Assembly (NCBI GenBank): GCA_036172665.1
Contig: CM069870.1
Coordinates: forward strand, 23,100,001-23,164,000
Length of the DNA stretch: 64,000 nt
DNA from: Prosopocoilus inquinatus
Lineage: Eukaryota; Arthropoda; Insecta; Coleoptera; Lucanidae
Direction: 5' to 3'
Below the pieces are notes generated by a model. It was not told the origin of the DNA. It made no database searches and saw only the letters and a list, made by a program, of their open reading frames with translations. The position numbers and the translations under genes are program-made. Positions 12,015 to 27,000 of the stretch are shown here, piece after piece (positions within the stretch are counted from its first letter, which is position 1; each line of letters opens with the position of its first letter).

Positions 12015-15000
12015 GTAAGAATAAAATATCAATGGTCATCTACAGTACATACAAACTTCTGGCGTTTTCGATTTACCTGCACTGGTTATACTCATGGCTG
12101 CGTTCAGAAAATGGACTTAGAGTAGAGCGATTTCTTTGTAATTTATGAACGCACCCCAAAGTATTTGCATCTCATTTTAACGTCATGTAATAATACGAGA
12201 TAGAGATACTTAAATGCAACTAAACATAGGAGGTAAATCGAAAACGCTTCGTAGTACTAGAAGTACCTATATTTACCACCTCATTGATATAATCAGAGTG
12301 ATCCATTGATACAACAGTTGTATTCTTCTTTTTGCTCTCTTAGAAATTAAATGAACTAGAAAGTGCAGAAACTGAGGAAAAACTACAAGCCCTGCGCGAC
12401 CATCTCTTAGCTCTCTCGAAAGCCAAGGGGCAAATCCAAACCCTAAACGACAAAACGGCAGAAGTATCAGAATCTATTCACACGGAAACGTCAGTAATCG
12501 AAGTGCTGCAACTCTGGCAGCAGGTCTTCAGGGAAACCTTCCAACAGTACCACCGACTAAGCATAAGGCTGGTGAAAAACGAGGATAGCCTAGCGGCCCT
12601 CAAGCTATGGGAGGAGTACCTGATCAACGTGCAGCATTTCTTGGCGGGATCGATACCCGACGACTACCACAGCCTATCGGAACACCAACACCTGTGCGAA
12701 ATCCACCAGAACCTGCTGACCACCCAGCAGAACGTGCTTCTGCCCGCGGAGAAGTCGAAGTTGATCGAGATGACCGTCATGGAACAATTCAATTCCTTGA
12801 CGAATTTCCACAACGAAACCCTCGCGAAGATCATCGAAAGGCACAACAACGTCAGCGATCGCTTGAACGCCTGGGATAAATACCGGCAGGATCAGAGCAA
12901 ACTGCTGGTTTGGTTGAAGGACATGGAGAAGGAGCGAGATCGACTTCAATTGCGCTACGTGCATCTCCGCAGAGTCCCCAAGGTGCTGCAACGCATCCAG
13001 AATCTCTTAAACAAAATCCCAATAGGAGAAGACAGCACTCAGCAATTGGAGAACCAGCAGAAGGTGCTGCTTCAGTTCTGCGATAGCGCGCTCGCGACTT
13101 CAATTCGAATGGAACACGCGGCAATAGTTCAGAGGATATCAAATTTGCAAGCTGGTTTGGACACGTGGAAACAGTACCTGCAGAGGATTGAGGACCTGCA
13201 CTTGGATTACGAGGAGCAACTCCGGAAAGTGCAGACCTATTTCGATAACGTCCAGGACATCATCACCGACAGTGCTCAAGAGGCGACCACCAGGTCGAAT
13301 TCGGCCGTCAGTAACCGACTGGAGAATCTTCAAAGGACGAGGCATCGATTGAACGCGACGACCAAAGATTTGGAGCAGATGGGGGTGACGCAGGAGAAAC
13401 TGAAGGAGTGCGTTAGCCACGCCGACATAAAAACGATCAACCAGAGGATGTGGCTGCTGTGGCACCAGCAAGGCGAGCTGGATCACCAATTGGCTGTTTT
13501 GTGTCACCAGCTGGAAGAGAGGCTAGGTTTGAGGACCATGTTCGAAGCGAGGCAATCGCGCTTCATCACTTGGACGAACGAAATAGAAAACCGCCTGGAC
13601 CAACACAGCGAATCAGGCTTGCTAAGTATTAAAGACCCCGAGGAGTTGCTGCGGAAACTGGACACCGAGTTCAACGCCGAGATGTCGCTCAAAGAAGGCG
13701 AATACAATTGGTTGGTGCAAACCGGTGATAACCTGGTGGCCAACTGCGGCGACGAATACAGCGATGTGGTTGCCAAACAAAACATGCAGGCTCGAGTAAA
13801 CCAAGTGAGAGAAAGATGGCAGTGGTTGGAGACCATTGGAAAAACGCGAGTCAACAAAATCAAAGACATGATGCTGACGATGTCGCAGCTCGAACTGAGG
13901 ATTGCGGAAATCCGGGCGTGGCTGAGCCAAATCGAAATGCAACTGTCATCGCCGATCATCTTCAAAGACACCGCCAAAGATACCATAGACAGGAAGCTTC
14001 AAGACCACGACAAATTAAAGAAGGCCATCGAAAAGGAGAGCGGAAATATCGGGGAAGTCCTCAACCTCTGCGCGCTCTTACTAAACGACGCCGACGTTTG
14101 GAAAGCGCATTTCACAACCGACTACATCACGCTCGCCGTGCAAAACATCGAGAAACGCTGGAAGAACGTGTGCGCCATTTCAGCGGAGCGAAAACGAAAG
14201 CTCCTCTTCTCCTGGCAGTTGCTTCAAGAGTTGCTGAAGTACTGCGAGCAAGACCACTGGCTCGCCGAACAGGAAGTCAAAATCAAACAGCTCGACAGGC
14301 CCGTACTTAAAGACCAAATCCCCGACGTCATCGGCAAGGTCGAAACCGTTAATAAAGAAATCGAAGCGCGCGGTCCCACCTTCGAAATACTCGAGCAATC
14401 CTACGCGAAACTACTCCAAACCAGCGATCTGGATCCTGAAAACATCCTGGATTTAACCAGAAAACCGAAACTCATCATACTCCGTTGGCTTTCCCTAAAA
14501 ACAAAACCGTTGCAACTCCTGGAAAGACTCCGGAAAGAAGCGTCGTTATACAAAGACTTCATAACTGCTCATAGCAAATCGATCATCGGCCTATCAAAAT
14601 TAGACGCCCAACTAATTGATTTACAACTGGGAAGTACAAGTGACAGGCAGGCGTTGAGGGACGCTTTAAAACATCTCAAAGCCATCGAGAAAGACTTCAA
14701 CTCCCTCAATCCAACGCTGGAAGACGCGGATAAACTCGCTTTGCTGGTGATGGAAACAAGCCAGGAGAGCGACATCAACAAACTGCAGGAGATGGTCGAT
14801 GAGTATCAGCTACTCTGGAAGAACATCCAGCAAAAGATCAGCAAGATGAAGGCAGAGCTCGCGCATCAAAAGGAGCGTGAAGTGGACGAGTCCGTGCAAG
14901 TCGAAACGTTGGCGTTCGAGCAAGATTCCGCCGTTCAAGTCGACACTCTACCCCTACTGGAGAGGATGACTTCGATTAGTGCGAAGGACGCGTTTATCAT

Positions 15001-18000
15001 GGAATTGGTTTCAGCCCTCAACGAAGGTGGCGATAACGTGAACGACTTGAAGGACACGATTTTCAGGGACATCCCCGATCAAGACTCGCCGGAGCTTAAC
15101 AGCATCGGTCGTCGAATTGGGAAACTAATCGCCGCTTGCCAATCGTCCATCGAATTGGTAACTCACTTGCACACAATGCTCGTCAACGAATGCCAGGCCA
15201 GTGACGAGGAAGCTAAGACTGAAGAGGTGGAGTTTTTGGTGCGCGAGTTTAATGCGCTCGTTGAAGCCGCCAGGAAAAGGGAGGGTGACATACGAGAACT
15301 GAGGTGAGTAAAAAAAAAAAAACTTTTAATTTCATGCCTGGTTTCAGAAGCAATGTCACAATCTAATTACATTTACGTCATAACTTATTGAGAGATGATC
15401 TTTATCTTTTTAAAACTCATCTCTTCTCACATAATGTTGATGATTGTTTCAGAAACTGGGCGCTATCATTGCAGGCAGCATTTATTAAATAAATGTTTTG
15501 TGTCAGGTCATTGTGTAAGTTTTGTTTTTGTGTTGCTTTTACATTTTATTCGGGTTTTGACTTTTTATAGACTTAATGATTTCATGTCTCTAGATGAAAA
15601 TAGATGTAACTTTCGTCATTTTAATAATATTAAAAAAATCATGATGATGATAGTAATTTAAACAATGTACAGGTTGTGACTACGATTATGTCAAATATTT
15701 TACAATTCTTACTCGCGCACATTTTTCCAGTCTTCTTTTATGCACACACTTCTTAAAGCTTTTATTTTCATAAAAGAGGCCGTCACATCTGAGTTTGATA
15801 GTTTTGGCAAATTATAAGTACACTGAGCAATGAAAGTAACATCTCTCCTATAAATGTTAAATTGCGGTTTAATCCTTTCTAGCCATTATAATAAGCAGAC
15901 TGCCAAGTCAAGAAAAAGGTTTCCGGTCTCGTGAAAGAAAAAAAAAAGGAGAAAAGTCAAAGAATTGTGGAAAAGCTTGCTATGTCAGGAGTCAGTGATT
16001 CGGGAAATGAAAATTTGATTTAATATTTTGTTTGTGCAATTTTTTTTTAAATATTTACCGTAATAATTGTTTCATAAAATTGTAATGAAAGTAATTCAAT
16101 AATTTTCTGCATTTTTTAATTAAGAAAATACAAATTTACTGAAAATACACATTTGTTTTGTGAAATTAAGAAAAGAAAAATGGAAATTTGAAAGTTTATC
16201 ACATTTTTAAGAAAAAGAAAATGTACTGTATTAGGGCCACAAGCTTGTCGTGGCAGTAAAAGTTTCATGGCACCGCCTGACAGAAGGCAACCGTAAATAC
16301 CTGTGGATACAATCAGTAGCATAACCTCAAATGTATTGGTTTTCTGGATTTATTTATTTTTTTTTTTTTTAGTTCTGAAAATAATTTAATCATTTTCTGC
16401 GTAAATGACGGTAAACTTTTTTAATTCCTTAAGTTTATTCGACTACTAAAAGTGCAGTAAATTTGTTGTCTCAAGTTAAAAGAAAAAATTGGAAATTGTT
16501 TGAATTATTAAAAAAAAAGAATAGGAAAATTACGTAATCTCAGTGAATCTTGAAAAAATTTATCGCATTTTTAACAAAAAAAAAAATAAAAGTTTTTTGG
16601 GGGCCACAGATTTCTCGTAACATGCGACAACATAGTTTTTCAGGCACCGCCTAACAGATAGGCAACCGTACGTATCAATGAGTATAACCCGTAGCATAAC
16701 CTCACATTTATTGGTTTCCTTGATTTATTTTTTATATTATGTAACGAGTCTTGCTTTTCTTCAGAATTTATCAGAGAGAAAATAGAAAAGTTTTTATACT
16801 CTGAGTTAAGAAGCAGTAATTCGATCTTATTTTCCCAAAGACTGTCCTCAAGTGAAAAAAGTTACCTTTTTTAAATATTACGCGCCTCTTTCGGACTAAA
16901 CAAAATGATTGTTTGCGTCTATCTCAATCAAGTGAATACACAACACTAAATCTGCCTTTTAATTTAATGTTTATTTCAAGTTTACAAACAAATGTATATA
17001 TTACTTTTAAAATTTGGTATTTCTTAAATCCAAATATTTAATTAGTAAAAGATTGATTTGCGTTTGTGGAAAAGGTAGATTTGCAATGTGGTCTTATCTT
17101 TAGTACACTCGTGATATTACGGTTGCCAAGCTAATTAGGCGGTGCCATGAAATGTCACTGCCGGGAGAAGTTCGTTTAGGACCTTGAATACACGTAACCA
17201 CACATACACCTGTGTTCATTGGGTTGCTTCTTTTTTAAGTCTAATTTGAATAAAAATAATTGCTGATCTGTAATTTTATTATTTCTGTTCTGAAATGGGA
17301 AATTGTTTAAACATGCAAAATTGAGAAAGTTGTATAATCGCAGTCAATTTGTGAAAATTAAGTGGTAACCCTGATAGAAACAAGTAGGGAAACAAACAGG
17401 AAACTCCATGTTTATCTTTTAAACCACAACTTAAAATTTTATTTTTTTTTATTGCTCAGTGTACGACTGTTTTAATTCATTAGTTTTCTCATTATTTGCT
17501 GATTTTTTGTATTGAACAATTATGCAAAAAAAATGTCGCAACAAGCACTTGATCGAAAAATAAAAATATGTACCCATTTGTTTGAAACATACGGTGTGCA
17601 TACAACATCAAAATACAATTTATAATTGTTTTTTCTTTCTTTTCTGTTCTCAACTAAATTTATAATTTGCACTTAAATTTAAAGCATTGCGTCTTCTATT
17701 CCATGGTGCTTGTTACGTTCATGATGTTCATATAAAATTTGTTTTTGTTTTTTTCTTCATTTGTCGTAACTTTGATGAGTGTGCAGAACAACTGACTGAA
17801 TTTTTTTTTGTTCTGCTTTATTGTTGAATTTTCTTTTTGAACTTACACACAATTTCAAATAAAGCAATTAACTTAAATTATATTTTAAATTTAGATGTGT
17901 TGATTGTATTGTTGGTAACATGGGTAACTCACTTCTTGTTCGTCCTTTTTTATCAGAATTAAGGTCGATTTATAGATTGTACTAGTCACAAAAAATATAG

Positions 18001-21000
18001 ATACCTAAAACATAAAGAAATGAGTCTATTTTAAAAAAGTAATATTACACTTTGGTCCGCAAATTCTTCCCGCTCAAAAAGAATAGAAAATTTAGAACAG
18101 GCAGTGCCTAATTACCTGCGACTACAGCAATTTATAGATCCGACCTTATTGCTCTTGCTGCTAAGGTGACAGTATACATGTTCTAATCTGCTTTTGCTTT
18201 CTTTCTGCAGGCCTATAAATTGTGACGCGTATGTGTTTTTATGTAACCAGTAAGTTGCTTTTATCCAACCTCTTCTCATATTTAACAAACATAACTATTT
18301 ACCGGTGTACAAGGAATTTATGTAAATATAACGTACTGTAAGGCCCAAATGTACGTATGTTCGTACAACGCCAGTATAAACATGTAAATAAATACATAAC
18401 AGTCAGTAGGAGGAGCTTCACTGTTTGAGTCTTCCGCTGATACATTTTCTGAGTGCGCATGCGTATGAGGCGCTAATTTTTAACCATGCTGAGTCGGTAG
18501 CTACTCAGGCGTTGTGGTCATCTGAACGTGGTTAAACTATAATTCATGGTCACACAACAATAATTATTTTTCGGCCAAATATTTAATACGGCCATCGGTC
18601 GCCGAACAGCTGTTTCAATGGATAAACTAAGCAGATATAGAATTTCCTAGTGTTTTCGACTGGCAAAATAATTTTATAGCGGTTTTTACTGGCTGCACCA
18701 GTGTGCACTGAGTGTTTTATTACATAAAGCTAAACCGAGATGGAGATATACTCAGTGCGCACTGAGTGCAAGAAAGTGCGACCAGTGGAAAACGCTATTA
18801 GTTTCGAAAACAATTTTCATACTGGTTGACAGGCAATTTGGATGAAAATGATGTAAATGAGGATATCAGGCGATCGACAGAATTTTACGTCGCAGTTGGC
18901 GATGATTCGATTAACTCGAAATCGTATGTGCAAGATAATCACATGCCGTTAAAATTAGGTTAAGTTTAGCGGCTGCTATTTTATTATTAATTATTAACAA
19001 CTCATTAATAGACCTTCCACCCCCATCAAATATCTCAACATGATTCAAATCATCGGCATTAATTAATTGTAAATATAGTCGCTTTCCAATTGCCAAAATG
19101 AGCTACTCAGAGCTCCTCCGAACTGATCTAACATGTTCCAATTGCAGGGTGCGGAACGTACTCGAACTGATCTTTTTTACTTTTTCCCGTCACCTTTCGC
19201 ACCTGTTTCTATGACCACCCATATATCAATGCCTGTATGACTTAAGCAGCGTTCCCATTGAAATCTCGAAAGTGTAGTTCGAATCAGATCAGTTTAGATC
19301 ATCTTATGGCGTTTACGGAAAATTGATCGGAGTAGGTGAACTGTAACAAACGTTTACGAAAAACTGATCAGAGCAGATAAATAGCGATCACTGATTGAAA
19401 ATGACGTTATAAATGCTAAAAAATTGTTATGTTGGCTCTATAATAAGAACGCAATTCAATGTGTTGGAGGATTTAATAAATCATCATTGTGAATTAATAA
19501 TCAAGCATTCAGTGTGATAAGTACGACTATTTTATGACATTTTAATTATACTTTTTTTGTAATTATTAGAAAACAGGTTTTAACAAATTTTTTGAAAATT
19601 GTGTTATAACGATTGCTTAAATGAAGAATAAACATGGACCAGATCGCTAACAAATCAGTTCGGAAATTGGTTGATCTGATTACCAATCCCAACTTACTCT
19701 GTCACGTGACAAAACGAATCGCATCGCATAATCCGATCAATTTTTCGTAAACGCCATTAGGTGCTTGAAATTCGTAATTGGAAAGCGGCTTATGTCAATT
19801 GTGTTTTCTAATTTCTCAAATAACTTGCTTGCTTGACAAAAGACTTGGCATTTTCGAAACTGGAAAATGATATGACAAATAGGGAAACAAATTTGGCAAA
19901 CGGATAAAACCAAACGAAAAAGAATGTAAAAATAGCTTTCACGACAGCCCACAAAACTTTCATAATTGAAAAAATTCATTATAAAAGAAGTAATCCGAAG
20001 GCTTTTCCTTTGACCAGTGTTACCAATCAACTCGACCAAAAATTTGTTTTACGGCTTACGGCTTCCCTAGAATTCCCTAAAATAAATCTGTCAAATTTAA
20101 ATAGGAGGTTAAACTTAATATTATGACGATTACAAAGAAACAATAAAAGTTATCTAAGTATTAGTATACCTAATACATAGGCAAATTCATGAGAGTAATT
20201 TTTTTTTGCACTCAACTGTTATAACAAACAAATAAAAATATTATTGTTAAAAAATTTTATTTGTTTAACAATATTTTTATTTGTTTGTTTTAACTGCTGA
20301 TTGCAGAAAAATTCAATTATTTTTCTTTTCTTTTTTTTGTATCTCCTGAAATTAGTTCGTTTTTCTTTGTGGTTTTCCCTGGTGAAATTTACGATCGTCA
20401 TTTGTTTTTCCCTGCTTTCTTCAGAAATTTTCATTTCGTAGATAAGTATTAAGATTCCTATTACGTTATTTTAAATCTACAATTAGTTTTGAGTTGTTTG
20501 AGTTCTTCTATGTGTATGATCGTCATTTGTTTTTCTTACTTTTTCATTTGTAGTGGTTTTCTCGATTGTCAGAAACGATTTTCGTTCTTACAATTTTTCA
20601 AAAATTATCAAATAATTGCACATTAAGAGTACAATTTATTTGGAAATTTTAATTTTTTTTTCTTCTAATGTGGTTCTGGGTCTTTAAAAATGTTCTTGTT
20701 TTTGTTTCTGAATATTTACTTGTTTTTTCTGTCTTGTTCTCGCAAAATGTAGCGATTGTCTTTTGTTCCCGAAAAGTTAAAAAAAATCCCTAGATTTTGA
20801 ATGAGAGTTTGCAATTTATCCATTTTGCTTCTGGTTGAAATTATCCCTAGATTTAACGACTTTTTCCCTAAGTCCACAACAATGGCTCTGACTGAAACAC
20901 AGATTACTACAGAAATGCGAAGGCTCCGGGCGGCACCTTTGATGTTGCGCGGCAAGATTCCGTATCCTTCAGCCATTGTATAGGTAGTTGATAAAGTTTG

Positions 21001-24000
21001 AAAATTGCGGTGTATTGCAGTATTAATACAATTTTTTCATCAATTTGCTATTTTAATCAAAGAAATAGTAGAAGGTAGTAATAAAAATACCGTGAAATCA
21101 TTTGATTTACAGTGCACTGCATTTCGTAACCTCACACTATCTGATTAATAAAATACTTAAACAATGGCGGTGTGAGAAATGGCGAGAATGCCAGCCTCCG
21201 CATCTGTGGAGTATTCTGTGGCAATAGTACCATGATTTAAATTGACAAAACTACAAATTCGAATCTATGGCCGAGTTAAGTGATCGGTCAAATTGCACAG
21301 AATTGTCAGGTCAACGGTCCGACTAAACCCTCTGACCATTCACCATCTGAGAACAGTGATCACGTGGTTTGGTCTGACCACTTCGACCATTCACTTACCG
21401 CAGCCTATAATTGTCATAATACAGGTGGTAACTATGGCAACCGCACATGTTTAATCCCAAAATAGTGCAGAGGATGCCACACTAACGACAAATGTCATGA
21501 AACAGGTTTTTTTCAAACGCGATGGACCGTAACAACACAACGTATTGTATTAATCCAGGCGGCCGTGATTCAAATATGGAAATTTTGTTTCCAAAGCCCA
21601 CTAGAGGTAACATTCAGTTGATCGCTAGATAAATAAGTGTTCGGTCAATGACGGAAGTCGATTAAAGAAATCGACGATTCGCTGTCTGTTATATATATGT
21701 ATGAGCAATTATTATAATTACGTATTTTTTTTTGTGTTTATACAAAATAATTTTGAATTTGATTTGGACGGAGTTGCCAATTGACAACAGGAACAGGATG
21801 CATAGAGTTGGTAATACTGATGCCAATGAAATTCCCCAAGCCTACTCCGTACTGATTGTTGTGATGAAATTTAAAAAATCCGATTTAGCATAAAAACTTA
21901 TGTTCAGCCATTAAAATAAAATTAGAAGAAGAAGATCATTTATTTCCACAAAGGTTTAGTTTAAAGTTCAACTGGAATTGTATAATTGGGCCTCAAAATC
22001 AACACGAGTTCAATAACAATACATAAATTCCTTGAAGCTGCACTGTTATTCGAGTTACAACACGCACTGAAATTATCCCTTGCGGTTTCAGTGAGGCCGG
22101 CAGATTGCTTTGCCCGATTTGCACGCAACGCAATTGGACCCAGCTGGAGCACGACCTCTGGCGACTGGAAAAGTGGTTGCAAGCAGCGGAAGGCGTTCAG
22201 AGCACACAACATTCCCCGCCGTCAAACATCGAGAAATTAGAGGACGTCATCCAAGACCACAAACAGTTCTTGCTGAACCTGGACAGCCACCGGAGTATTC
22301 TGAGATCGTTGAATATTGTTGGCGCCCATTTGGCAGATCACACGGACGACACATCCAAGGCCACTGAGATCACTCAAAGGTTGGAGGAAGACAATAGACG
22401 GTGGAATGCAATCTGTCAGAATGCCACTTCGTGGGAAATATTATTACAGAAAGCTTTACTCGATGTAAGTATTATTTTTCTATTATAAATTATAATTCCA
22501 AATAGATTAGGAAAGTGGGCGGTCGTAAAGCTGGCGCGAAATTTGAAACGGAGTCTATTGGACTGTCAAAATGCATAGGTTACGCTAAACAAACTGAAAA
22601 TACTCACTTCACAGAGAGCTGTTGTCTAAAATTTTGTTTATCACTAAAACTTCGGATGAAAAGCTTCAATAAAATTATTTTAGTTGTCCTTATTGTACGT
22701 AATTAGTTAATTTATTTACTATTAAAAAAAAATGTATAAACTGCTTGTCTGAGCTTAGTTCAGCTGCAGGTCAACGAACTATTAATGAACATAACCTAAC
22801 ACCACAAAATTAAAGAAATGTCTCTGGGAAATCATGCAATGAGTTTGTCAACAATTTTCCAATACAATGTACAAGATACCAACTTATGAAACTGTAATAA
22901 CTTGTTTAATCTCGTTGTCTTAACATTCTTAAATGTTAGGTTATGTTCAGGTCAATTCCGGCGTTACAGTTACAGTAATTTACGACATACGTCTGATTTA
23001 TTAGGTTATCTTCAGGTCAATGCCGGCATTACAGCGACAGTAATTTACGACACACGTCTGATTTATTAGACAAAGATAGTAAACGACTCAGCTTGTTCAG
23101 ACATCTATCTTCTTCTCTATTTGGCGCGGGGGGGGGGGGGTATTCCCGTAGAAACGGCTATAAATGATAAAAGATTGAAGTAAAGTTAGTAGGTTGAGAA
23201 CACTATAGAATTGGCAGTGCAGTATTTACAGCTAAATTGATGTCATATACGGCCAGTCCAAAAAGCATTGAAAAATGTTTTTGGCAAAATTGAAAAGCGA
23301 GTCAAGTGGCGCCCTCAAATTCAAAACTAGTATCACAATTACTGTCATCTTGAAATTTTTGGTTATGATAAATGTCAATTCGTCTTTATATTTAACAGCG
23401 TTTTTCGCTGCTTGCACCAGTGTGCATAGAGTGTATCTTTATCTCGTTTTATTACATGAAGCTGAACCGAGATAGAGATACACTCAGTGCGCACTGAGTG
23501 CAAGAAAGTGTGACCAGTGGAAAACGCTGTAAGTTATCAAAATAAGCGTCAGTGTCATAAATACGGTAACAACTAACTTAATGAGTATGAAAGGGCGCTA
23601 GTTGACACGATCCATGGCTTACTTCACTGGAATACATTTTTATGCCCTTCGAACTGGCCGTATATGACATATCAATTCAGCTGGCCGTGGCAGTATCTAG
23701 TCTCATTTCGTCTAGGTCTCGTCTTACTGCTTATCATCTTCCAAGTAATTTTCATACTGTCGGAAACAAAAAAAAATGACAAAAACAGTTTCCTGTATTG
23801 GTACCAGTGTTGCCAGAGGTGGTGATTTATCACCAGATCTGGGGTTTTTTGTTATTCATTAATTACCTGGTGATTATTTTTAAAAACTCGGTATTATCTG
23901 GTGCTTTTTCATAAAATATAAATAAGAAGAGATTTATAACATTAGAATGATTTTAAGTTTCAGTGATAAAAGTTGAGACGTGTCTTTTTGCGATATCGAA

Positions 24001-27000
24001 TATCAACCATGTGTCAACAGTGTCAACCGTCAAGAGTTTTTCCCGCCAATTAAAAAATATTTGCAAGAAGGCACTTTTTCTTCGTAAACTGTAAAGTCTT
24101 TTGTATAAATTCATTTATTTTTAGTTGTGTTGTAGTTGGGCCGATTTCATAATAGGAATTTAAATTTAAAGTTACTTTAATCTAAAAAATACATTTTTTG
24201 TCTCTATTCTTAAAGTGACTTTAAATTAAAGCTGCCTTAAAGTCTGATTATGAAGACGGCCGTTAGAATTAGAAAATTTAAACGACAGACGAGATTTCAT
24301 AATCGAAAGCAAAAAAGTAGTACTCCTACTAGGCAATTACAGTTTCCTGTAATTTTTTTAAAGATATGACAAGTTCACAACTTTTGTAAAATCTGTGAAA
24401 TATATCGCATTTAAGTAATACCATTTTGAGAACGAAAAATTACAGGAAACTGTAATTGTCTACTATCGATTTCTGCTTCCGATCGTACATTCGCCCATAG
24501 CCAATTAATAAAACAATTTTGAAGCATCAGTATAATAACGTCAAAAATTTTAATGAACGACAAATTAGTACAAAAAGAAAAATAAACTGGTGATTTTCAG
24601 TTGGTAACTGGTGACTTTTTGTCACCCAATCTGGTGACTTAAATTTTGATCGTCTGGTAACACTGATTGGTACTGATTAAAGACGACTTCGAAGATAACA
24701 TTGAACAATTCCGGCGTTACAGCGAGAGTAATTTACGACACACGTCTGATTTATTGGACAAAGATAGTAAACCGACTTAGCTCCGCCTTCTGTGACGTTT
24801 ACTTTCCTAGTCTATTGTACCTTATAATTGCCCAAAACCCTTACTTACAATTACCTAACCTAATTTCATCAGTTTCATCAGTTTCCGCGGGAAGAGTTTG
24901 GTCTAGGAATTCATTTCTCTTCAGAAAATTCTTATTTGAAACAAGAAACGAATTTCCCTGTTATCTACATTTCACCCTAATTAATTATTTACTTGTTGAG
25001 TTCTGCATATCTAATATGCATTTTTTTCTCATCAGATCAGGCCTTATTCTAGTTACCTTGGGTTGCTTACATGAATTTTGATATCATGTTAATATTTAGT
25101 AACGTTGTGATGAATCGAAAACTCTTAATTTTGTCTTATCTATTTCAGAATCATCAATTCGACACACTCGTCTCCGAACTATGCGCTTGGCTGGTGAAAA
25201 CCGAAAAGAAACTAAAAGGCTGTGAACCGGTTGATTTGAGCAGTGATGCCGAAACTTTAGAGTCCAAGTATCAGAGGTTCAAGGAACTGAGGAACGAATT
25301 GGAAAGATGCGAACCACGTGTGATAAGCCTTCACGAGGCTGCGAAGGCCCTCTTCAAAGACAAGGACGGCCCAGAAAAATCCAAGGTGATCTACGCACGG
25401 TTATCAGAGCTGCGGTTAAAACTGCAGTCGCTGATAAAGCTCACGGGCATTTACATACTAAAATTGGGAGCGGTGCTAGACAAAGACCCAAGCGATATAA
25501 GCAGCCCGATTTCTTCGCCTTCAAGTTTTGGTACCTCATTACAAACAATGAGCTACGACGTAAGTTTTATTAACCGATGCATTATCTTATAAAAAAAAAA
25601 AACAGAAATTCGTAGTAAGTCTATACCTAGTATGTAGAATTTATTATTCACGATGCCTTGCTATGGCTGTTATTAAAATGTTGTTAGTTGTATTGTATAC
25701 ACGTATAGGTCCCAACTGTAGGCGTATATTTTTCTAAACAACTTTAATTCTACTTGCACACACTCCCCTTGTCCTAGATAGATAGCTTTCCTTTAATAAT
25801 ACGTCGTCGTTTTATTGTGAATGTCTTAGTTTTGTTTAGTGTTTTTTTTTATTTTAATTTTTAATGTTTGTTGTACCCTACCTCTTTTAATTAATTTGAA
25901 AAAAAAAACACTTGCGGTTTGAATTATGAGTGCACAATTTCACCTTTGTTTGCGTTTGGACAGCTTCAGGACCAAGCCAGCGCAACACCAGGGCCTGCCA
26001 CCACACAAGGCGAAAATATCACGTAAATATTTTTTTCGATTTATTTATTTCATTTGTTCCTACACCGTAGATTAGTCGTTTTATCATTTTCTTCATTCGC
26101 TTTCTTTAATTTCTACTGCGCCTTAATTTTAATACGTTCACTTAAAAAATATAAATAAATAAAATGCGTCAGTGCTTCATTAAGCTCTCTAAATATAAAT
26201 AAATAATTAAGTTCATTAAGCTCTCTAAATAAAACTTATTTTAATTGTGTTTTCATATTAATGTAAAATATTTTCTTATTCAGAATTCACACACACTGAG
26301 AAGATTGGGACAAGTCAGGAAATTTGCTTGTTTTAGTTGAAAAGGCTTTGAAATTAATTAATCAACTGGAAATTTCTTTTCTAAAATCGGAAAAAATGAA
26401 GAGAATTGCTTTTAGTTTAAGTAAATTATGAAAGAATTTATCACCAAAAAAAAATATTCTGGGATCGTTAATGTAGGCAACCAAATAAACGTCTGTGTTA
26501 ATGGGGTTGCCTAATACTAAAACTTCTTGTTTTCTTAAAAAGAAGATGCCTAACGCAGAACTTAATAAAGGAAAGAATTAAAAAAATTAAATGATATTTT
26601 AAAGGCCGGTTTCATAATCAGACTTTAAGAATAGGGAATCAAATGTATTTTTTTAGGTTAAAGTAACTTTAAATTTAGGGCCGATTTCACAATAGGATTT
26701 TAAATTTAAAGTTACTTTAACCTAAAAAAAATACATTTGATTCCCTATTCTTAAAGTCTGATTATGAAACCGGCCTTTAAAATATCATTTAATTTTTTTA
26801 AATTCTTTCCTTTATTAGGTTCTGCGTTAGGCATCTTCTTTTTAAGAAAACAAGAAGTGACTTTAAATTAAAGCTTCCTTAAAGTCTGATTATGAAAACG
26901 GCCATGAAAGTCCTATTATGAAATCGACCCTTAAAGTTACAGGAATGTTTTTAATTCATCATACAAAACGGCTGTGTTCTTTGGGTTGCCTACACTAAGG

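Larger units (their letters stand above)
15304..22091 (+). other. Msp300 intron with repeats
   Basis: This intron is 6.8 kb, or two introns if the microexon at 18,211 is used. It contains variant GGCAACC repeats near 16,230-16,330, 16,600-16,700 and 17,110-17,240, a nested MITE at 18,677-18,798, an inverted-repeat element at 19,305-19,758, a hairpin at 20,223-20,290 and a family G MITE at 21,269-21,406. No other coding exon is convincing. Confidence 0.7.
22465..25148 (+). other. Msp300 intron with composite repeat
   Basis: It contains a locally duplicated segment (TTTACGACAYACGTCTGATT at about 22,980, 23,045 and 24,732), a poly-G run near 23,128, the family A repeat starting at 23,171 and the hAT element at 23,805-24,665. 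No coding exon was found. Confidence 0.7.

Noticed and set aside
12607..14781. Several open frames of 60-164 codons on both strands inside the large Msp300 exon
   Set aside because: They are shadows of the GC-richer coding frame; none has splice or domain support.
12503..15307. A separate 934-residue gene starting at the ATG at 12,503
   Set aside because: The same frame is open upstream to a good acceptor at 12,343 and joins 11,757-12,014 in phase, so this is an internal Met of Msp300.
24701..25081. A 126-codon plus-strand frame upstream of the Msp300 exon at 25,149
   Set aside because: It lies in intron sequence with a repeat (TTTACGACACACGTCTGATT) and has no splice support.
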